From: Panicum virgatum
Lineage: Eukaryota > Streptophyta > Magnoliopsida > Poales > Poaceae
DNA length: 64,000 nucleotides
Direction of reading: 5' to 3'
NCBI RefSeq assembly: GCF_016808335.1
Contig: NC_053136.1
Span: forward strand, 62,001 to 126,000
Part shown: positions 1 through 12,100 of the stretch, piece after piece
Position numbering within the stretch: the first letter of the stretch is position 1
Layout of the letters: every line of letters begins with the position of its first letter
Position numbers and translations under genes: made by a program
Notes under the pieces: model-generated
What the model was told of the DNA's origin: nothing
The model's database searches: none
The model's input: only the letters and a program-made list of their open reading frames with translations

Positions 1-66
1 ATCTTTCTAAAAATTCTTCTTTATTGCATACACATGTATTCTGGTTGACTGTAATTTTATTTTCAG

Positions 67-1000
67 GATGCAGCTGAAGAAATCCCCAATATAGAAAGTC
101 TAGTACAACATGAAATGACTGCAGCTCCTAATGTACTGATGGAGGCAAACGAGGAGCAAGCCGATACAGTCGATGTTCTTGATGTCGACACAAGCTCTAA
201 CAGGACGATCGCTCTTGAACCGCCCAACGCTTCTTCCTCAGAACAGGTAACATTACAAAAACCAATTCTGAATCAGCCGATAGCTTCATAAATGCATCTC
301 GCTCTAACTTCAAATATGTCCATAGGGCTTTGATATTTCAGGTTTGCTTTGGTTTGACCCGGCATCAATGGGTCTGACTGCCCTTGGAACAAAAACACCA
401 TCCTCACAGCAATCGGCTGTCTTGGCAAATCAGCTTCAACTCATCAAGGATCTACTATCTGCTTCGATCATTACTCTGGTTGATGATTCCAGCAAGATAA
501 AAGAAATTCTTGAGCAGATAGAATCCCAGCTTCCAGAATCACTTCGAGTCAAACTTTGGCCAGCCGGCCACCTCCCTTTCTTCCGGGCAGAGGTGAAGGC
601 AGCTCAACAAAGAATAGAAGCACGTCGTTCTCAAGTTTCTCTGAAAACTGACATAGCTCAAAAGTGCAAAGCCCTCAACCAAAAGAAAGCAACTCTGGAT
701 GCTAAAGGTGATATCTCCGAGAACACAAGACGACTCAACCTCTTGGAAAAGGAACTGATGGAACTTGAAGAAAAGTTCCGCACTACCCAAAGACTAATCC
801 AAGAGGAGAAACCTTCGATCGCAAACTCCAAGTAGGAAGCCCAAGAAATGACTGAACAAATACAGGCAGAGTTTGCAGAGATAAGCACCTTGAGTCGGCA
901 GATAATATCAGGCAATGAAAAGGACGACAAAGCAATCATAGTACGAGCAGATGTTGTACGTGCAGAAGCCATCCATGCGATAGAAGGATTCCTGAACTAG
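67..1000 (+). pseudogene. Antisense additional ORF (aORF) of the Tat element, apparently spliced
   Basis: This reading frame runs opposite to gag-pol, in the zone between integrase and the 3' LTR. An open exon at 67-246 ends in a GT donor. A 79-nt intron-like stretch (247-325) ends in AG. The frame resumes in phase at 326 and runs to a TAG at 833-835, after which the same frame stays open to a second TAG at 998-1000. The protein is hydrophilic and rich in Lys, Glu and Gln after about residue 150, looking like a coiled coil. Tat elements are known to carry such extra ORFs, some in antisense and some with plant-mobile-domain similarity. I cannot assign a domain here. The start lies upstream of the visible exon. 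The TAG at 833 suggests recent loss, or a true shorter end. Confidence 0.55.
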
Positions 1001-1118
1001 TAGAACTATTCAGAAAACACTTGATGTCGCCTGTTAAACCTGAAACTTGTACTCATTTAAAACACCTTAAGTCGATGGTTACACATCGGCTGTCTTGCTT
1101 CTCATATGTATTTTTATT

Positions 1119-1262
1119 AGCCAACTCAACGTGTTGGCCTCTCTTGTTTTTTTTACTGGCCAACTCAACGTGTTGGCCTGTCATGATTTTTTTATTATTG
1201 TTGGCCAACTCAATGTGTTGGCCTTTTCTTTTTTTTTTACTGGCCAACTCAACGTGTTGGCC
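1119..1262. repeat. Four-unit hairpin repeat separated by T tracts
   Basis: Four copies of a 21-bp unit start at 1119, 1158, 1203 and 1242. The core is GGCCAAC, a 7-nt spacer, GTTGGCC, so each copy can fold into a 7-bp stem. Copies are 39-45 bp apart and separated by T-rich tracts. The array lies in the element's 3' untranslated region, between integrase and the antisense ORF. Tandem repeats in Tat 3' regions are a known source of satellite DNA. Confidence 0.85.
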
Positions 1263-1286
1263 CTTTACGCTACAGCCAGATGGGTC

Positions 1287-3464
1287 TCATCGGCTCTTGT
1301 TACTCGCTTTCCCACATGCTCGGGAAATACTTCTTGAGGTGTTGACCATTGACAGCAACAGGAAACTTGTCACCGTCCAATTCCTTGAGCATGTATGCAT
1401 TCCCAGGCAAAACCTGATCAATCTTGTACGGCCCGTGCCAAGTTGGAGACCATTTACCAAACTTTTATCTTTAGTTCCCAATGGCAATACTGCCTCCCAA
1501 ACCAAGTCTCCAACCTGGAAATTCTTTGGCTTGACCTTCTTGTTGTACGCACGAGCAACTTTAGCCTTGTTTTCCTTAATCTTCTCCAATGACCAAAGTC
1601 TTAGCTCTGTCAGGTCCTCCACATTGTCATTCATCAAGGCTGCATATTGTTCAGCAGATAGATCATTCTGAAACTCAACACGCCTTGATCCGGCCGTGAT
1701 CTCCCATGGTAACACAGCGTCTTGGCCGTAGACTAAATAGTATGGCGATGTCTTGGTGGACCCGTGACAAGAAATACGATACGCCCACAAAGCTTCTGAC
1801 AACACCTCATGCCAGCACCTAGGATATTCATCGATCTTTCTCTTTATGAGCTTGATGAGGCTCTGGTTGGATGCTTCAGCCTGTCCATTAGCTTGGGCAT
1901 AATATGGAGATGATCTGATTAGCTTAATTCCCATGTCATCGGCGAACTTCCTGAATTCCTCTGATATAAAAACCGATCCTCCATCGGTTGTAATAGATTG
2001 AGGAATCCCAAATCTGTGAATGATGTGCTCTTTGACAAAGCTCATCACATCTCTTGACGCCACTGACCTCATGGGCACTGCCTCTACCCACTTTGTGAAA
2101 TAATCTGTAGCAGCTAAGACCCACTGGTGACCTTTGCTAGACGACGGGTTGATCTGACCAATCATGTCCATGGCCCAACCTCTGAATGGCCACGGTTTGA
2201 TGATAGGATTCATTACTGATGCTGACACTATCTGAATTTTGCCAAACCCCTGACATGCCTGACATCCCTTGTAATATTTGAAGCAATCTTCAAGCATAGT
2301 GGGCCAGTAATAACCCGACCGCCTAATCAGCCACTTCATCTTATGAGCCGATTGATGAGTACCGCAGGCTCCTTCATGAACCTCATGCAAGAGCCGATTT
2401 GACTCTGAAGGTCCCAGACATTTAAGCAGTAGTCCTTCCAAGGTCCTGTAGAACATGTCATCCCCTATCAGAACATACTTCATAGCCTTGAGTCTTATCC
2501 TCCTGGGTGCCCCCCGAGCCGAATCCTTCAAGTAATTGAAGATATCGGCTCTCCAGTCTCCGGGTTCTAGAAACTGAACCTCTACATCGACCCCGTCGGC
2601 CGTTTCCTTGTATCTAGAAGCCATCTGGGCCAAATCATTGGCTTCATTGTTCAGAGTCCTGTGTATCCAGTGGAAATTGATGTACCTGAATCGTGACATC
2701 AACTCACGGCACTGCATCCATATCGGAAAAAGAGCCTCGCTCTCACATCTATATTCTTCCGTGAGCTGAGAAATCACCAGTTTTGAATCTCCAAAAATTT
2801 CCACCGCTTCTGCACCAGCTTCGAGGAGCAGTTCCATCCCTTTGCGAACGGCTTCATATTCCACCAAATTATTGGTGCATGGGGCAGTCATCCTGATGGA
2901 GAAGGAGTAAGTCACCCCTCGAGGCGACACCAACAGAATTCCCACACCGCACCCATCATCACAAGCCGATCCGTCAAAAAACATAGCCCAAGCACGAATA
3001 AATAGTGCAGCAATATCAGTGCTGATCCTGTCTGCAACAAGATCTGCCAGTGCCTGTCCTTTGACTGCTTTCGCAGGCTGATATCGGATATCGAACTCTG
3101 ATAATGCAAACATCCATTTTCCAAGCCGGCCTTTCAGGACAGGAGCCGACAGCATGTGCTTTATGACATCCGATTTGCATATGACAATTGTTTCCGCCGA
3201 GAGCAAAATATGACGAAGCTTTGTACATGTAAAGAATAAGCAAAGGCAAAGCTTCTTGATTTCAGGATACCTGGTCTCGGCATCTAACATGCGCCTACTG
3301 AGGTAGAAAACCACCCTCTCCTGGCCGTCGTGCTTCTGGACTAACACCGAAGCAATGGAAGTGTCACCCATGGATAGGTACACATAGAACGACCTATCTT
3401 GCTGAGGAGGAACCAACACTGGAGGCTTTGACAAATATTCTTTAATTTCATCGAAAGCTTGCTA
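1287..3464 (-). pseudogene. Tat element RNase H, second RNase H and integrase
   Basis: An open frame from 3434 down to 1287, continuous upstream with the RT frame apart from a TAG at 3462-3464. Residues about 15-136 are the standard Ty3 RNase H. From about 148 a second RNase H begins with FDGSACDDG, followed by the downstream Glu (EYEA) and Asp (GDSKL) expected of that fold. The integrase follows, with the His/Cys zinc region ending in CQACQG and the catalytic core containing MDMIGQI, ITTDGG and QANGQAEASNQ. The last 60 or so residues are out of frame with the expected integrase tail (GDLVWEAVLPLGTKDKS and then unrelated sequence), so a frameshift lies near 1450-1480. Confidence 0.85.
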
Positions 3465-4740
3465 CTGTTCTGCTCCCCAGCGAGACTCATCATCGGATTT
3501 GATCTTCACTAAACCCATGAACGGTTCAATGTGCCCAGACAGATTAGAAATAAATCGTCTGACAAAGTTAATTTTACCGATGAGCTTCTGCAACTCTTTC
3601 TTCGTGGTAGGCGGCTTCATCGTTTTCACAGCTTCTTGACTCTTCAAGCCGATCTCGATTCCCCGTTCGTGCACCAGGAATCCCAAAAATTGACCGGCCG
3701 ATACTCCAAAGGCACATTTCTTTGGGTTCATTTTGAGCCCAAACCTTCGAGTCCGCTCCAAGACTTGACGCAGATCTTCTAGATGCCCCCCAGCTGATTT
3801 GGATTTGACCACAACATCATCAATATAAATTTCTACCAGTTTGCCGATGAGATCATGAAAAATGTAATTCATGGCACGTTGGTACGTTGCACCGGCATTT
3901 TTCAGTCCAAAGGTCATAACCAAATATTCGAACAAGCCGACTGCGCCTGGTACTCTGAATGCGGTCTTGTTCACGTCTTCTTGCCATAAAGATCTGGTTG
4001 TAGCCGGCATTACCGTCCATAAAACTCATCATTTTGTGGCCGGCAGCTGCGTTGATCAATGTCTCTGCAACAGGCATCGGGTATTCGTCCTTTGGCGTCG
4101 CTCTGTTGAGATCTCTAAAATCGACGCAGACATGCCATCGGCCATCCTTCTTTTGTACCGGTACCACGCTAGAGATCCATTTTGCATATCGGCACGGCCT
4201 GATGAAACTAGCATCCAACATCTTCTCCACCTCTTTCTTGACTTCTTCTAGGACTTCGGCCTTCATCTGACGTGCTCATTGCTGAAACGGCCGAAACCCT
4301 TTCTTGAGTGGGAGCCGATGCTCGACGATGCTTCTGTCTAGACCGGGCATTTCAGTGTAGTCCCATGTGAAACAATCCCGGTACTCATTCAGCTGTGCAA
4401 TCATCCCCTCACGCAAGACCGGATCCAACTTTTTGCTGATAAATGTCGGCCGTGGCTTATCCCCAAGACCGATGTCAACCTCTTCCAAATCATCAGCTGA
4501 CATGAACCCGTATCCCAGCTTGCCGTCGTCTGAGAAACTAGCTGCGAACGCATGTGAGTCTTCATTATGCACAAGATCAGCGGCAAACACAGGGAGATGA
4601 CAAGAAAAATTATTTGGCCAACCGCATGGGCTGGCCGCTTCTATACTTCCATTATCTTTCGAAACCAAATAGTCGATGAGTGGCCAACTGCCAGAGCAGG
4701 CCATCGTATGTACATGATGTGACAATTCCGACCCCAAATA
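3465..4740 (-). pseudogene. Tat element reverse transcriptase
   Basis: Read right to left: a linker frame (4737-4279) ends at a TGA (4276-4278). The same frame then continues into RT, with VPVQKKDGRWHVCVDFRDLN and YPMPVAETLINAAAGHKMMS. Near 3985-4000 the frame shifts, and the rest of RT (FGLKNAGATYQRAMNYIF, catalytic EIYIDDVVVKS, FLGFLVHERGI) is in another frame down to the TAG at 3462. Both pieces align end to end with Ty3 RTs, so the break is a small indel and not a rearrangement. The TGA would restore an Arg codon by a single C/T change (inference). Confidence 0.85.
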
Positions 4741-5400
4741 GGATTTTTCTATTTTTTGGGGCCGGTCGCTGGGACCGGCCTCTCTATCTCTATTACACCC
4801 CGTAGCATGCCAGGATGCGTCTACTCTATGAGGCCAGTGGATAAGACCAGCCTCAGTCCGTTTTTTGTCGCTTCGATCCGATCACAATCTTCCAGGGCGA
4901 TCCCTGAGATCGGCTCTTGCCCTTCTGCATCCCAGGCATTCATGTCTGCGAGCAAGACCTCGCTGGAGTCATCTGCTCATACCACCTCCACTTCATCGCC
5001 ATCCCATTGGACGAGATACTGATGCATTGTGGAAGGGATACAACAGTTGGCGTGAATCCAATCTCTCCCAAGCAACACCGTGTATGTACTCTTGCTGTTG
5101 ACGATGAAGAATGAAGTCGGGATCGTCTTGCGGCCCACTATTAACTCCACATTAAGAACCCCCATTGCCTCTGACGGTTGCCCATTGAAATCATTGAGCA
5201 TCACATTGGTCTTGATTAGGTCGGCAGAAGAATGCCCCAACTAGCGCAGCACTGAATATGGCATCAGGTTGACTGCAGCACCGGTGTCAACCAACATTCT
5301 ATTAACGGGTTTACCGTTGATGAAGCCCTTGAGATACAGCCCCTTCAAATGTTTGTAGCTTTTTTCCTTTGGCTTCTCGAAGATGATCGGCTGGGGGCCA
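4741..5400 (-). pseudogene. Tat element aspartic protease region
   Basis: The retropepsin-like active site appears as LVDTGAAVNLMP just before a TAG at 5241-5243. The same frame continues afterwards (LGHSSADLIKTNV, VLLGRDWIHANCCIPS), which matches the C-terminal half of Ty3 proteases. A TGA at 4977-4979 closes this frame, but it stays open again toward 4860. The stretch 4741-4860 links to RT. All are on the minus strand and in order with gag upstream. Confidence 0.75.
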
Positions 5401-7953
5401 AAATCCAACTGTGCAACAGGCAAATCCTCCGGTTGGGGTGCCCGAAACTTTGACGGGAGCACGAACACCATGTTCACATCAGCCGATGGCTTCTCATCGG
5501 CTTTTGTCTGCTTGGGGCGCCACTCTTTTCTTGGAGGGCGCCTTTCCACCCTTCGCGGGTGCTTGACTTGTTCCGCGAGATCCGGACGCACCTTCCTCAG
5601 CACATCAAGGTACTTTGCTTCTGCCTCTTCTAGATTGCGCAAGCGCTGCACTCTGCGCTTCTGCGAGCGATTAAGCCCGTCAGGACACCACCATGGGCGA
5701 TGGTACCTGTCTTCTTCTTCTGGCTCGAAATCACCCCTGGTCGACTGCTCAACATGTTCGTTGTGACGCACTTTGGGCCCCAAACGTCGAAACACCGAAG
5801 TATCGCCTGACTGGCGTGTCCGAGGCCTGCACTCCAGACAATCATCTATAGTGGGCAATCGGCTCATGCCAGAATTCCAGCAGTACCCGAAGAACGGGCA
5901 ATGCCAGTGGTCGCGTACAGCCTGGCGCCTTCCCAGCGTCCTCCCTGTGCAGTACTCGTACTCCTCTTCTTTCGATTGATATCGGCGATGCAGCTTGTGC
6001 TGATATTCATACTTTTCCAGAAGCCGATCAGAAGCTGGGAGCTGATTACGGATGTGACACACTTGCTCTTCAGTAAGATGCTGTCGCCCTGGCTCATTTT
6101 GATCTTGGGGCCGTTTGCCAGAAACGGCCTCTCTCCTTTGCTCATCACGACGGCGTACAGGCCCCGCCATGTTGATCTGGAATGAAAAATTCTGGCTCGT
6201 GGGAGTGAAGTCTGACAACTCTACCACGTTGGCTTGTGGGAAGGGCTTCGTGTCGACCTTCATCGTGTGTTGAGCCAGAATTAATCGGCCTTGCTCGATA
6301 GCCGATTGGATCTGACGACGCAGCTCCTTACATTCACTCGTGGCATGAGTGAACGAGTGGTGCCATTTGCAGTACAGCCTCCCCTGCAGCTCTTGTGCGG
6401 TTGGCAGCTTATGATTCTCTGGGAGCTTCAGCTGTTTTTCTTTGAGGAGCAGATCAAATATCTGCTCTGCTTTGGTCACGTCGAAGTCGAAGCCCTTCAC
6501 AAGCCCCTGCTGTTTGACCCAATTTCACGGGACAGGGTTTGCCCCCCCGAGTCCACTCTGCCACGGCCACTTCTTGCTCCTCGCTAGAGTCATTAGATTC
6601 ATCCGCCTGGGCCATGTTGACATGGCGCTTGAACTTGTCCTGGTACAGCTCAGGATGGTAAAGCTCATATGCCGTAAGCTTCTGCACCATGTGTGCCAGG
6701 GAGGTGAATTCCAACTGAAAAGCCAGATCCTTGATCGGCTTAGCGAGTCCCAGAACAGCCAAATCGACTGCCTCCTTCCCTGTGATGCGCGATGAGTAGC
6801 ATCGGTTCTTGATTTCTCTGAAGCGCTGTATGTATTCCGACACAGTCTCTCCTCGCTTCTGCCTAACTTGGGCGAGGTCGGCAATCCCAGCTTCAGCAGC
6901 CTTTGAGTGATACTAGGTATGGAACTGATCTTCCAGCTGCCTCCAAGTTCGAATTGAATCTGGAGCCAATGACGCGTACCATCCAAAAGTCGGGCCTGTA
7001 AGAGATTGGCCGAAGAACCGGACCCTCAGAGGATCCGATATTGAGATCATCCCAAGCTGCGTTAAGTATCGGCTCACATGCTCTATGGAGCCGGCTCCTT
7101 CTGACCCGCTGAACTTGGTGAACTCAGGAAGCCGATACTTGGGAGGTAACGGGATCAAATCGTAGTCATTTGGATACGGCTTGGAATAGCCGATCGCTTT
7201 TCTCTTGGGCAGGATGCCGAACTGGTCTCTCAGTATTGCACTGACCTGCTCCACACTAAGAACTCCTGGGGCCGATGGCTCAGCACTCGGCCTGGTAGCG
7301 TACTTTGCCAACCACGCTTGTTTCTCCGCGTCTGCTCCAGAGGCTCCTGGGTTTACCAACTGCACCGAGCGTGTTGGGCTGACGCTGTCAGGAATGTATG
7401 TGCACGTGTAGCCGTGCGGGATCTCCTTGGGTGGCTCGGTGAGGAACTGGCCTTCTCTAGGATCACCGCCGATCTTGTGGACGATGTAGATCGGCGAATT
7501 CTACTGTCCTGCTGCCGCGAGCGAGTAGGACACTGGTGGCTTGGTTTGTAGTGCAGCTTCCCCCCTGTGACTCCCCTGGGTTGGTCCCGACGGGGAGTAC
7601 TGGTTCTTGATCACCTCCTGGACAACGCGATGTGCCACGCGCTCAAGCTCATTCACCAGGCTTTCTGAGTGCCGATGGAGCGTGTGAGCCACCATGTAGT
7701 TCATCTCCTGGCGTAGGGCCCTGGTATGCTCCTCTGACGGCACAGACAGATCAACGTTGTCGAGAGCGCCTTCTGGTGAGAACCCCTTCCACCTGATGCC
7801 ATGGTTGCGGGTCCTCTCAAAAGAGTCGATGAGATCGGCTTCGAACTGAGCTTTGGCCTCATCGTATTTTTGCTTGTGTTCCAGAGTCAGTTCTTCATAC
7901 GTGACAGGTTTGGTGACCGGCAGAACCGATGCTTGGTCCTGAGCTCCTGTCAT
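5401..7953 (-). pseudogene. Tat element Gag
   Basis: The likely start is the ATG at 7953 ([11 protein letters not shown]), 150 nt inside the candidate primer site. The frame meets TAG at 7501-7503 and again at 6913-6915, staying in phase across both. Near 6500 it shifts frame and continues as the long frame beginning KGFDFDVTKAEQIFDLLLKE. The Gag matrix/capsid core is recognisable (PEFTKFSGSEGAGSIEHVSR, then WYASLAPDSIRTW and SEYIQRFREIKNRCYS). A Cys/His motif YCKWHHSFTHATSEC follows, typical of Tat Gag in grasses. The C-terminal part is basic and Arg-rich. Confidence 0.8.
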
Positions 7954-8102
7954 CTCTGTTGTGGGCGTTGTTGTTGATGAATCTCCCACCGGGCGTGCCA
8001 GGCAACACGAAGAGCCGGGAGGTTGCCGGGGCGCTGGCAGGCACTGCTCCCTCGTCGACGGCCCGCAATTCCAGCACACGCCGCGGCTTGTGAAGACGCA
8101 GG

Positions 8103-9181
8103 GCGTGCCACCTGACCTATACCCGATCAGGAAGGTGCGAACGTGCTTGCAACGATTTGCCTGCATACACAAACACGTGGAAACATAAGTCCGAGCCGTG
8201 GTCGGCTCCCCAGGACGACTCTTGCATCGGCTTTAAAGAGCCGATCGAGTCCCGTTGTCAGATTGGATCTGTTTGCATCCAGATATCGGTGAATAAAGCA
8301 AATAACTGTAAAGTTGCTTCAATTAAATCTAACTAATCTAATCCACGATGGTAAAAGCTTCACCGCTAGATCGGAACATCCTACACGTGACTGGGCCTAA
8401 TGAACGTAACAGATAACTAAACCATAACCCAAAACAGAGGCCTAAGAACTAGCAAGAGCCGATTCCCGGATCAATTCCCTGTTAAGACTAAAGCAAAGCA
8501 TCTAACACGCCACCGGATCATCCAATCCGTTTGCAAGGCCTAACCTAGCAGATATTATGCCAACTCTTAAAAATAAGAGCAAAACATAACAGATCAGATC
8601 TATTAGACATAAAAAAAGCAGGACGTTGTCTTTACGCAGCTAACTCTATACAACAAGAGCTAGTATAAGATGATGGCATGATCGCGTAAAGACAACATGA
8701 TATTCGTAAACAATAAGCAACAAAGTGCGACAGATCTACTAAAAGTCATGCTACGAACATCAGGATAACTAGCATTACTCGCCATCAAAAACGCTTCAGT
8801 ACGAGTAATACCAAGGTAAAAGCAAGAACAACGCTGCCCTGATCGCGAGAAGGGATCAGGGCAGCATGGCACTTACTTGGATGAAACCCTAGGATTAGGG
8901 GTGACGATGCGCCGAGATTGTTGTTTGCGAGACGTGATGATGTTCTTCTTTCATGAATAACATAGGGTACATATTTATAGTCCGGAGACTTGGGAAACAA
9001 TCTAATTCTATCTTGTCCCGATCGGACTCTATCTCTAATCTTGAACTAAATCTAAAGATACATGGCCCATGTGGCCCAAATGCTCACGCAGGAGCCGATT
9101 TACAAGCCTTCTTAATCTTCTGCTGTAAGCCGATCTTGCTTTCGGCCCATAAATTAAGCCTGTTAATTTATGGCGATAACA
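8103..9181 (-). repeat. 5' LTR of the Tat element
   Basis: On the minus strand the LTR opens with TGTTATCGCC at 9181. The inner end is uncertain: two candidate primer-site motifs beginning TGGCACGCCC occur (near 8114-8103 and 8000-7984 on the minus strand). I prefer the outer one because it leaves room for a leader before Gag. A TATA box sits at 8972-8979. The true inner end needs the other LTR, which is outside the window. Confidence 0.6.
8972..8979 (-). promoter_or_regulatory. TATA box of the Tat LTR
   Basis: TATAAATA on the minus strand, about 200 bp inside the LTR start, in the position expected of the U3 promoter. Transcription would begin near 8945 and run leftward into gag. Confidence 0.5.
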
Positions 9182-9186
9182 CATAT

Positions 9187-12100
9187 CCGACACCCCAAAA
9201 TGTCCCATCGAGTTTTCCATTCTCTAATCTTTGTCCTTGATCAACCACACCCAAAATGGAGTCGTATCTCGATTTCTGTGTTGTTCGTCGAGGCTTCACT
9301 ATCTGCACCATTAGCTCGGACGACCAACACTGTTGCTCAACCCAAATGCCATCAACGGCCCATCCTTTTTTGCCTATATCTTTACCCTTCTTTCCATCAC
9401 TCGAATTCTATCCATCAGCCTGATGTAATCTCCGCTTTTCTGTATGTGTGCGCCATGACTCGCTGAACGAGTTCGGTACGACCATACATGCTTGACCTCA
9501 TCGTACCACACACGTGAGCTAGCTATTCGCTCCATGCTATTTTAGACTTTGTCACAAGATCAGATGGCCCTCGTTGCAGTCCTCAGCATACACGTCACAC
9601 AAGCCCGACCATCTGCGTTCTAAAAAAAAGGTGCGGCCTGCTCGATCCTTCTCCTCCTCTCTCTCTCGGATCCGCTCTCCCCAGTACTGGTCATCCAGCC
9701 TGTCCTACTTGCCAGCGCACCGAGTGCCGCCTACAGACTGAACCTTCTTAGGCCCATGAATGAACCCGCTTCAGCCTAGCCCAAAACCGTTCGGCCCAAC
9801 CTGACTCAATGTCGCAGCCCGTGTCCAGTGCCAGCCTGCCAGGGACTTGCACCGCCGCCCCTAGAGTCCATGGTGAGCATGCCCAGGCTAGGGCTACGCG
9901 CCTATAAAGGGCGAGCGCTCGTGCCCCTGCGTACCCTACTGCCCCACGACCCCCCTGCATCGCCCCTCTCGCTAGGCACCAGGAACGCCGCCGCCTCCCT
10001 CCTGAGCGCGCCCCCAGCATGCGCAGATGCAGCCCTGCATCACCCGCCCCAGCCTAGCTCCACCGCCGGCCCTAGGCCATCGTTGCTCTCTCCCTCGAGC
10101 ACACGCCTGCGGTTATGTGCAGAGCGACGCCGCTTGGGAAGTCCCCCAGAACAGAGCCGCCGGTGAAGCGGAACGCCGAGGCCGAGATCCAGTTCTGCTT
10201 GCAAGGCCGAAATCCCTTATCATCCCCTACGTGCTTGCGAGGCTGCAATCTCGCGCCCCCAACTTGCATCGCCGCACATGCCTCCACCATGACCAGAACC
10301 GGCGCCGCCCACCAAAGCTCCTCCTCTTGCCGGCCAAATCCATCTGCCCCTGATGCGGGAAAGAGGTAAAACGAGTTTCCCTCCTCCTCTCTTTTCCCCT
10401 CCTTCCATGGCCTCCCAAGCCCTCAAACGATAGTAACAGGAGCCACCAGGAGCCCCGTCCGCCATGACCAGAAGGTCTCCAAGCTTTGGCACAAAACCCC
10501 CCAAAGAATCCTGTAATCTATATGTTGTTTCTTGTGTCTTATAATTCTTACCAAAAACCCCCTAGAACTATTAGACCTTTTGAACCCAGCCCTAGCCCCA
10601 CTCTTTTACATAACGAACCCCATCTTTTGGTGCTTTTGCGAGCTCAGTTTTCTGAGTCTTGTGATAGTTCCCTGCTAACCCTCGAAGTCTATAGTTAATC
10701 GCGACTAGATCCTTTGATCATCGTTTTGGCCATAGATTTATCGTTTTAGATCCGTTTTTGATCGTTCTTATTGCGTTAGTCTTCTAAAAGCCTAAGCTAT
10801 CATTTAGTAGTGTCGTTTTGCCATAGTTCTTGTTTTAAAAAATTAATATAAATTTAATTTGATTAATATCCTTTCCTCTAGCGTTTCTAATTAAAAACAA
10901 ATTAGAGTTTTAACTCCAGTTTTCATAGTTAATGCTAATTTGATTAATACCAACTTAAATATGTTTCCAATTATAATTTGTTAGTTCAACATAAATCCTA
11001 TAAATATATGTGTTTAGATGCTCTCACATATCTGTTCTCTAATTAATTGTTTAATTAGTGAAATTTCTACATAGACAATTATATATAAAATTTGACTAAG
11101 TTTTACTTCATTTTTCTAAACGCAAGTATAATGTGAGTTAATTGTAATCAAGTCCTTTTCTTTTAAAAGTCCTTTACATGTGCTTTCTAATTAAAACAAA
11201 TGAAGCTCATAGTTTCTTTGTTAACACCAATCTTTCGATAGTTGTGTCTTTTCAACCGTAGCTTTGTTTCTCGCGTTTCTTGCGCCTTCGTAAGGATAGC
11301 AATGAGCCCTATCCTTTAATGCGTTCTTTTTAAGCCTTTCTTTTGTTTTGGTGTATTGTTCATAGTTGTACCTATTATTTGCTTTGTATGTTGCCCGATG
11401 ATTGCTTCGAGTAGAAAGATCGTGGTTTGAAGCTTAAAGAATCAAGAAGCTTGTATGAGCAAGAGCAGAAGAGCAGTAAGAGTGGTGTTAGGCAAGTGGC
11501 CCTAACCATACTTCTATTTATGCTTTTTACAAGATTATATGATTTAATTAGAATATGGAGAACCACCCAGGAAAACAGTACAACCACAATACTATATGGC
11601 TCTGGTCTTGGCTGATTAATTAGATGAACTATATGTGGTGTTAGGGTGGCTCGTTTGGTGGTGTTTGGGCTTGTGTCGTGGAGCAGGTGAAGGAAGCTGT
11701 GTCTTCTAAGGGACTGCAATTGTTGGGACCAACACTTACATATAGGAATTCTTTGTAAAGGCCTCGTAGCGTCCCTATGCAATCACACCTCGGAAGTGTG
11801 GTATTGTGCCTGATCAGCACATATGCGTGGTTGATTTCAAAGTTCTTCGGAACTTTTACGCGAATTGTGGTGAAAGTGTACAACCTCTGCAGAGTGTAAA
11901 ACTGATATATCAGCCGTGCTCACGGTCATGAGCGGCTTGGACCCTCACATGATTAATAAACTTAAAGATGGATTGAAATCATATTCTGGTTATTTCTTGT
12001 GGTCTTGCTGAGTCCCAACCATAAGTGTACTCACCCTTGTTTACTGCTGCTTAGAAGAAGTTGATGTGAAGTCTTTTGAAGATGAAGCTGAGTTCTAGGC

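Larger units (their letters stand above)
1..9181 (-). mobile_element. Tat/Retand-type Ty3 (gypsy) LTR retrotransposon, partial
   Basis: A Ty3-group element read on the minus strand: 5' LTR at the right (to 9181), then gag, protease, RT, RNase H, a second RNase H of the Tat type, and integrase ending near 1290. The 3' LTR lies beyond position 1. The dual RNase H and an extra ORF between integrase and 3' LTR are known hallmarks of Tat elements. The right edge is set by paralogous empty sites: near 23211 and 43274 the flanking sequence runs on without the element, and 9182-9186 (catat) is the expected one-sided target duplication. The coding region holds at least six in-frame stops and two frameshifts, so it is dead. 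It is nested inside a long chromovirus-type LTR. Confidence 0.88.

Noticed and set aside
1119..1262. Regular short repeats with spacers, superficially CRISPR-like
   Set aside because: Only four units, T-rich spacers, plant nuclear context inside a retrotransposon, no cas genes.
9800..10450. Overlapping ORFs in a GC-rich stretch, also at 42000-42700
   Set aside because: They are in an LTR, occur in several frames on both strands, are proline/arginine-rich by composition, and differ between copies.
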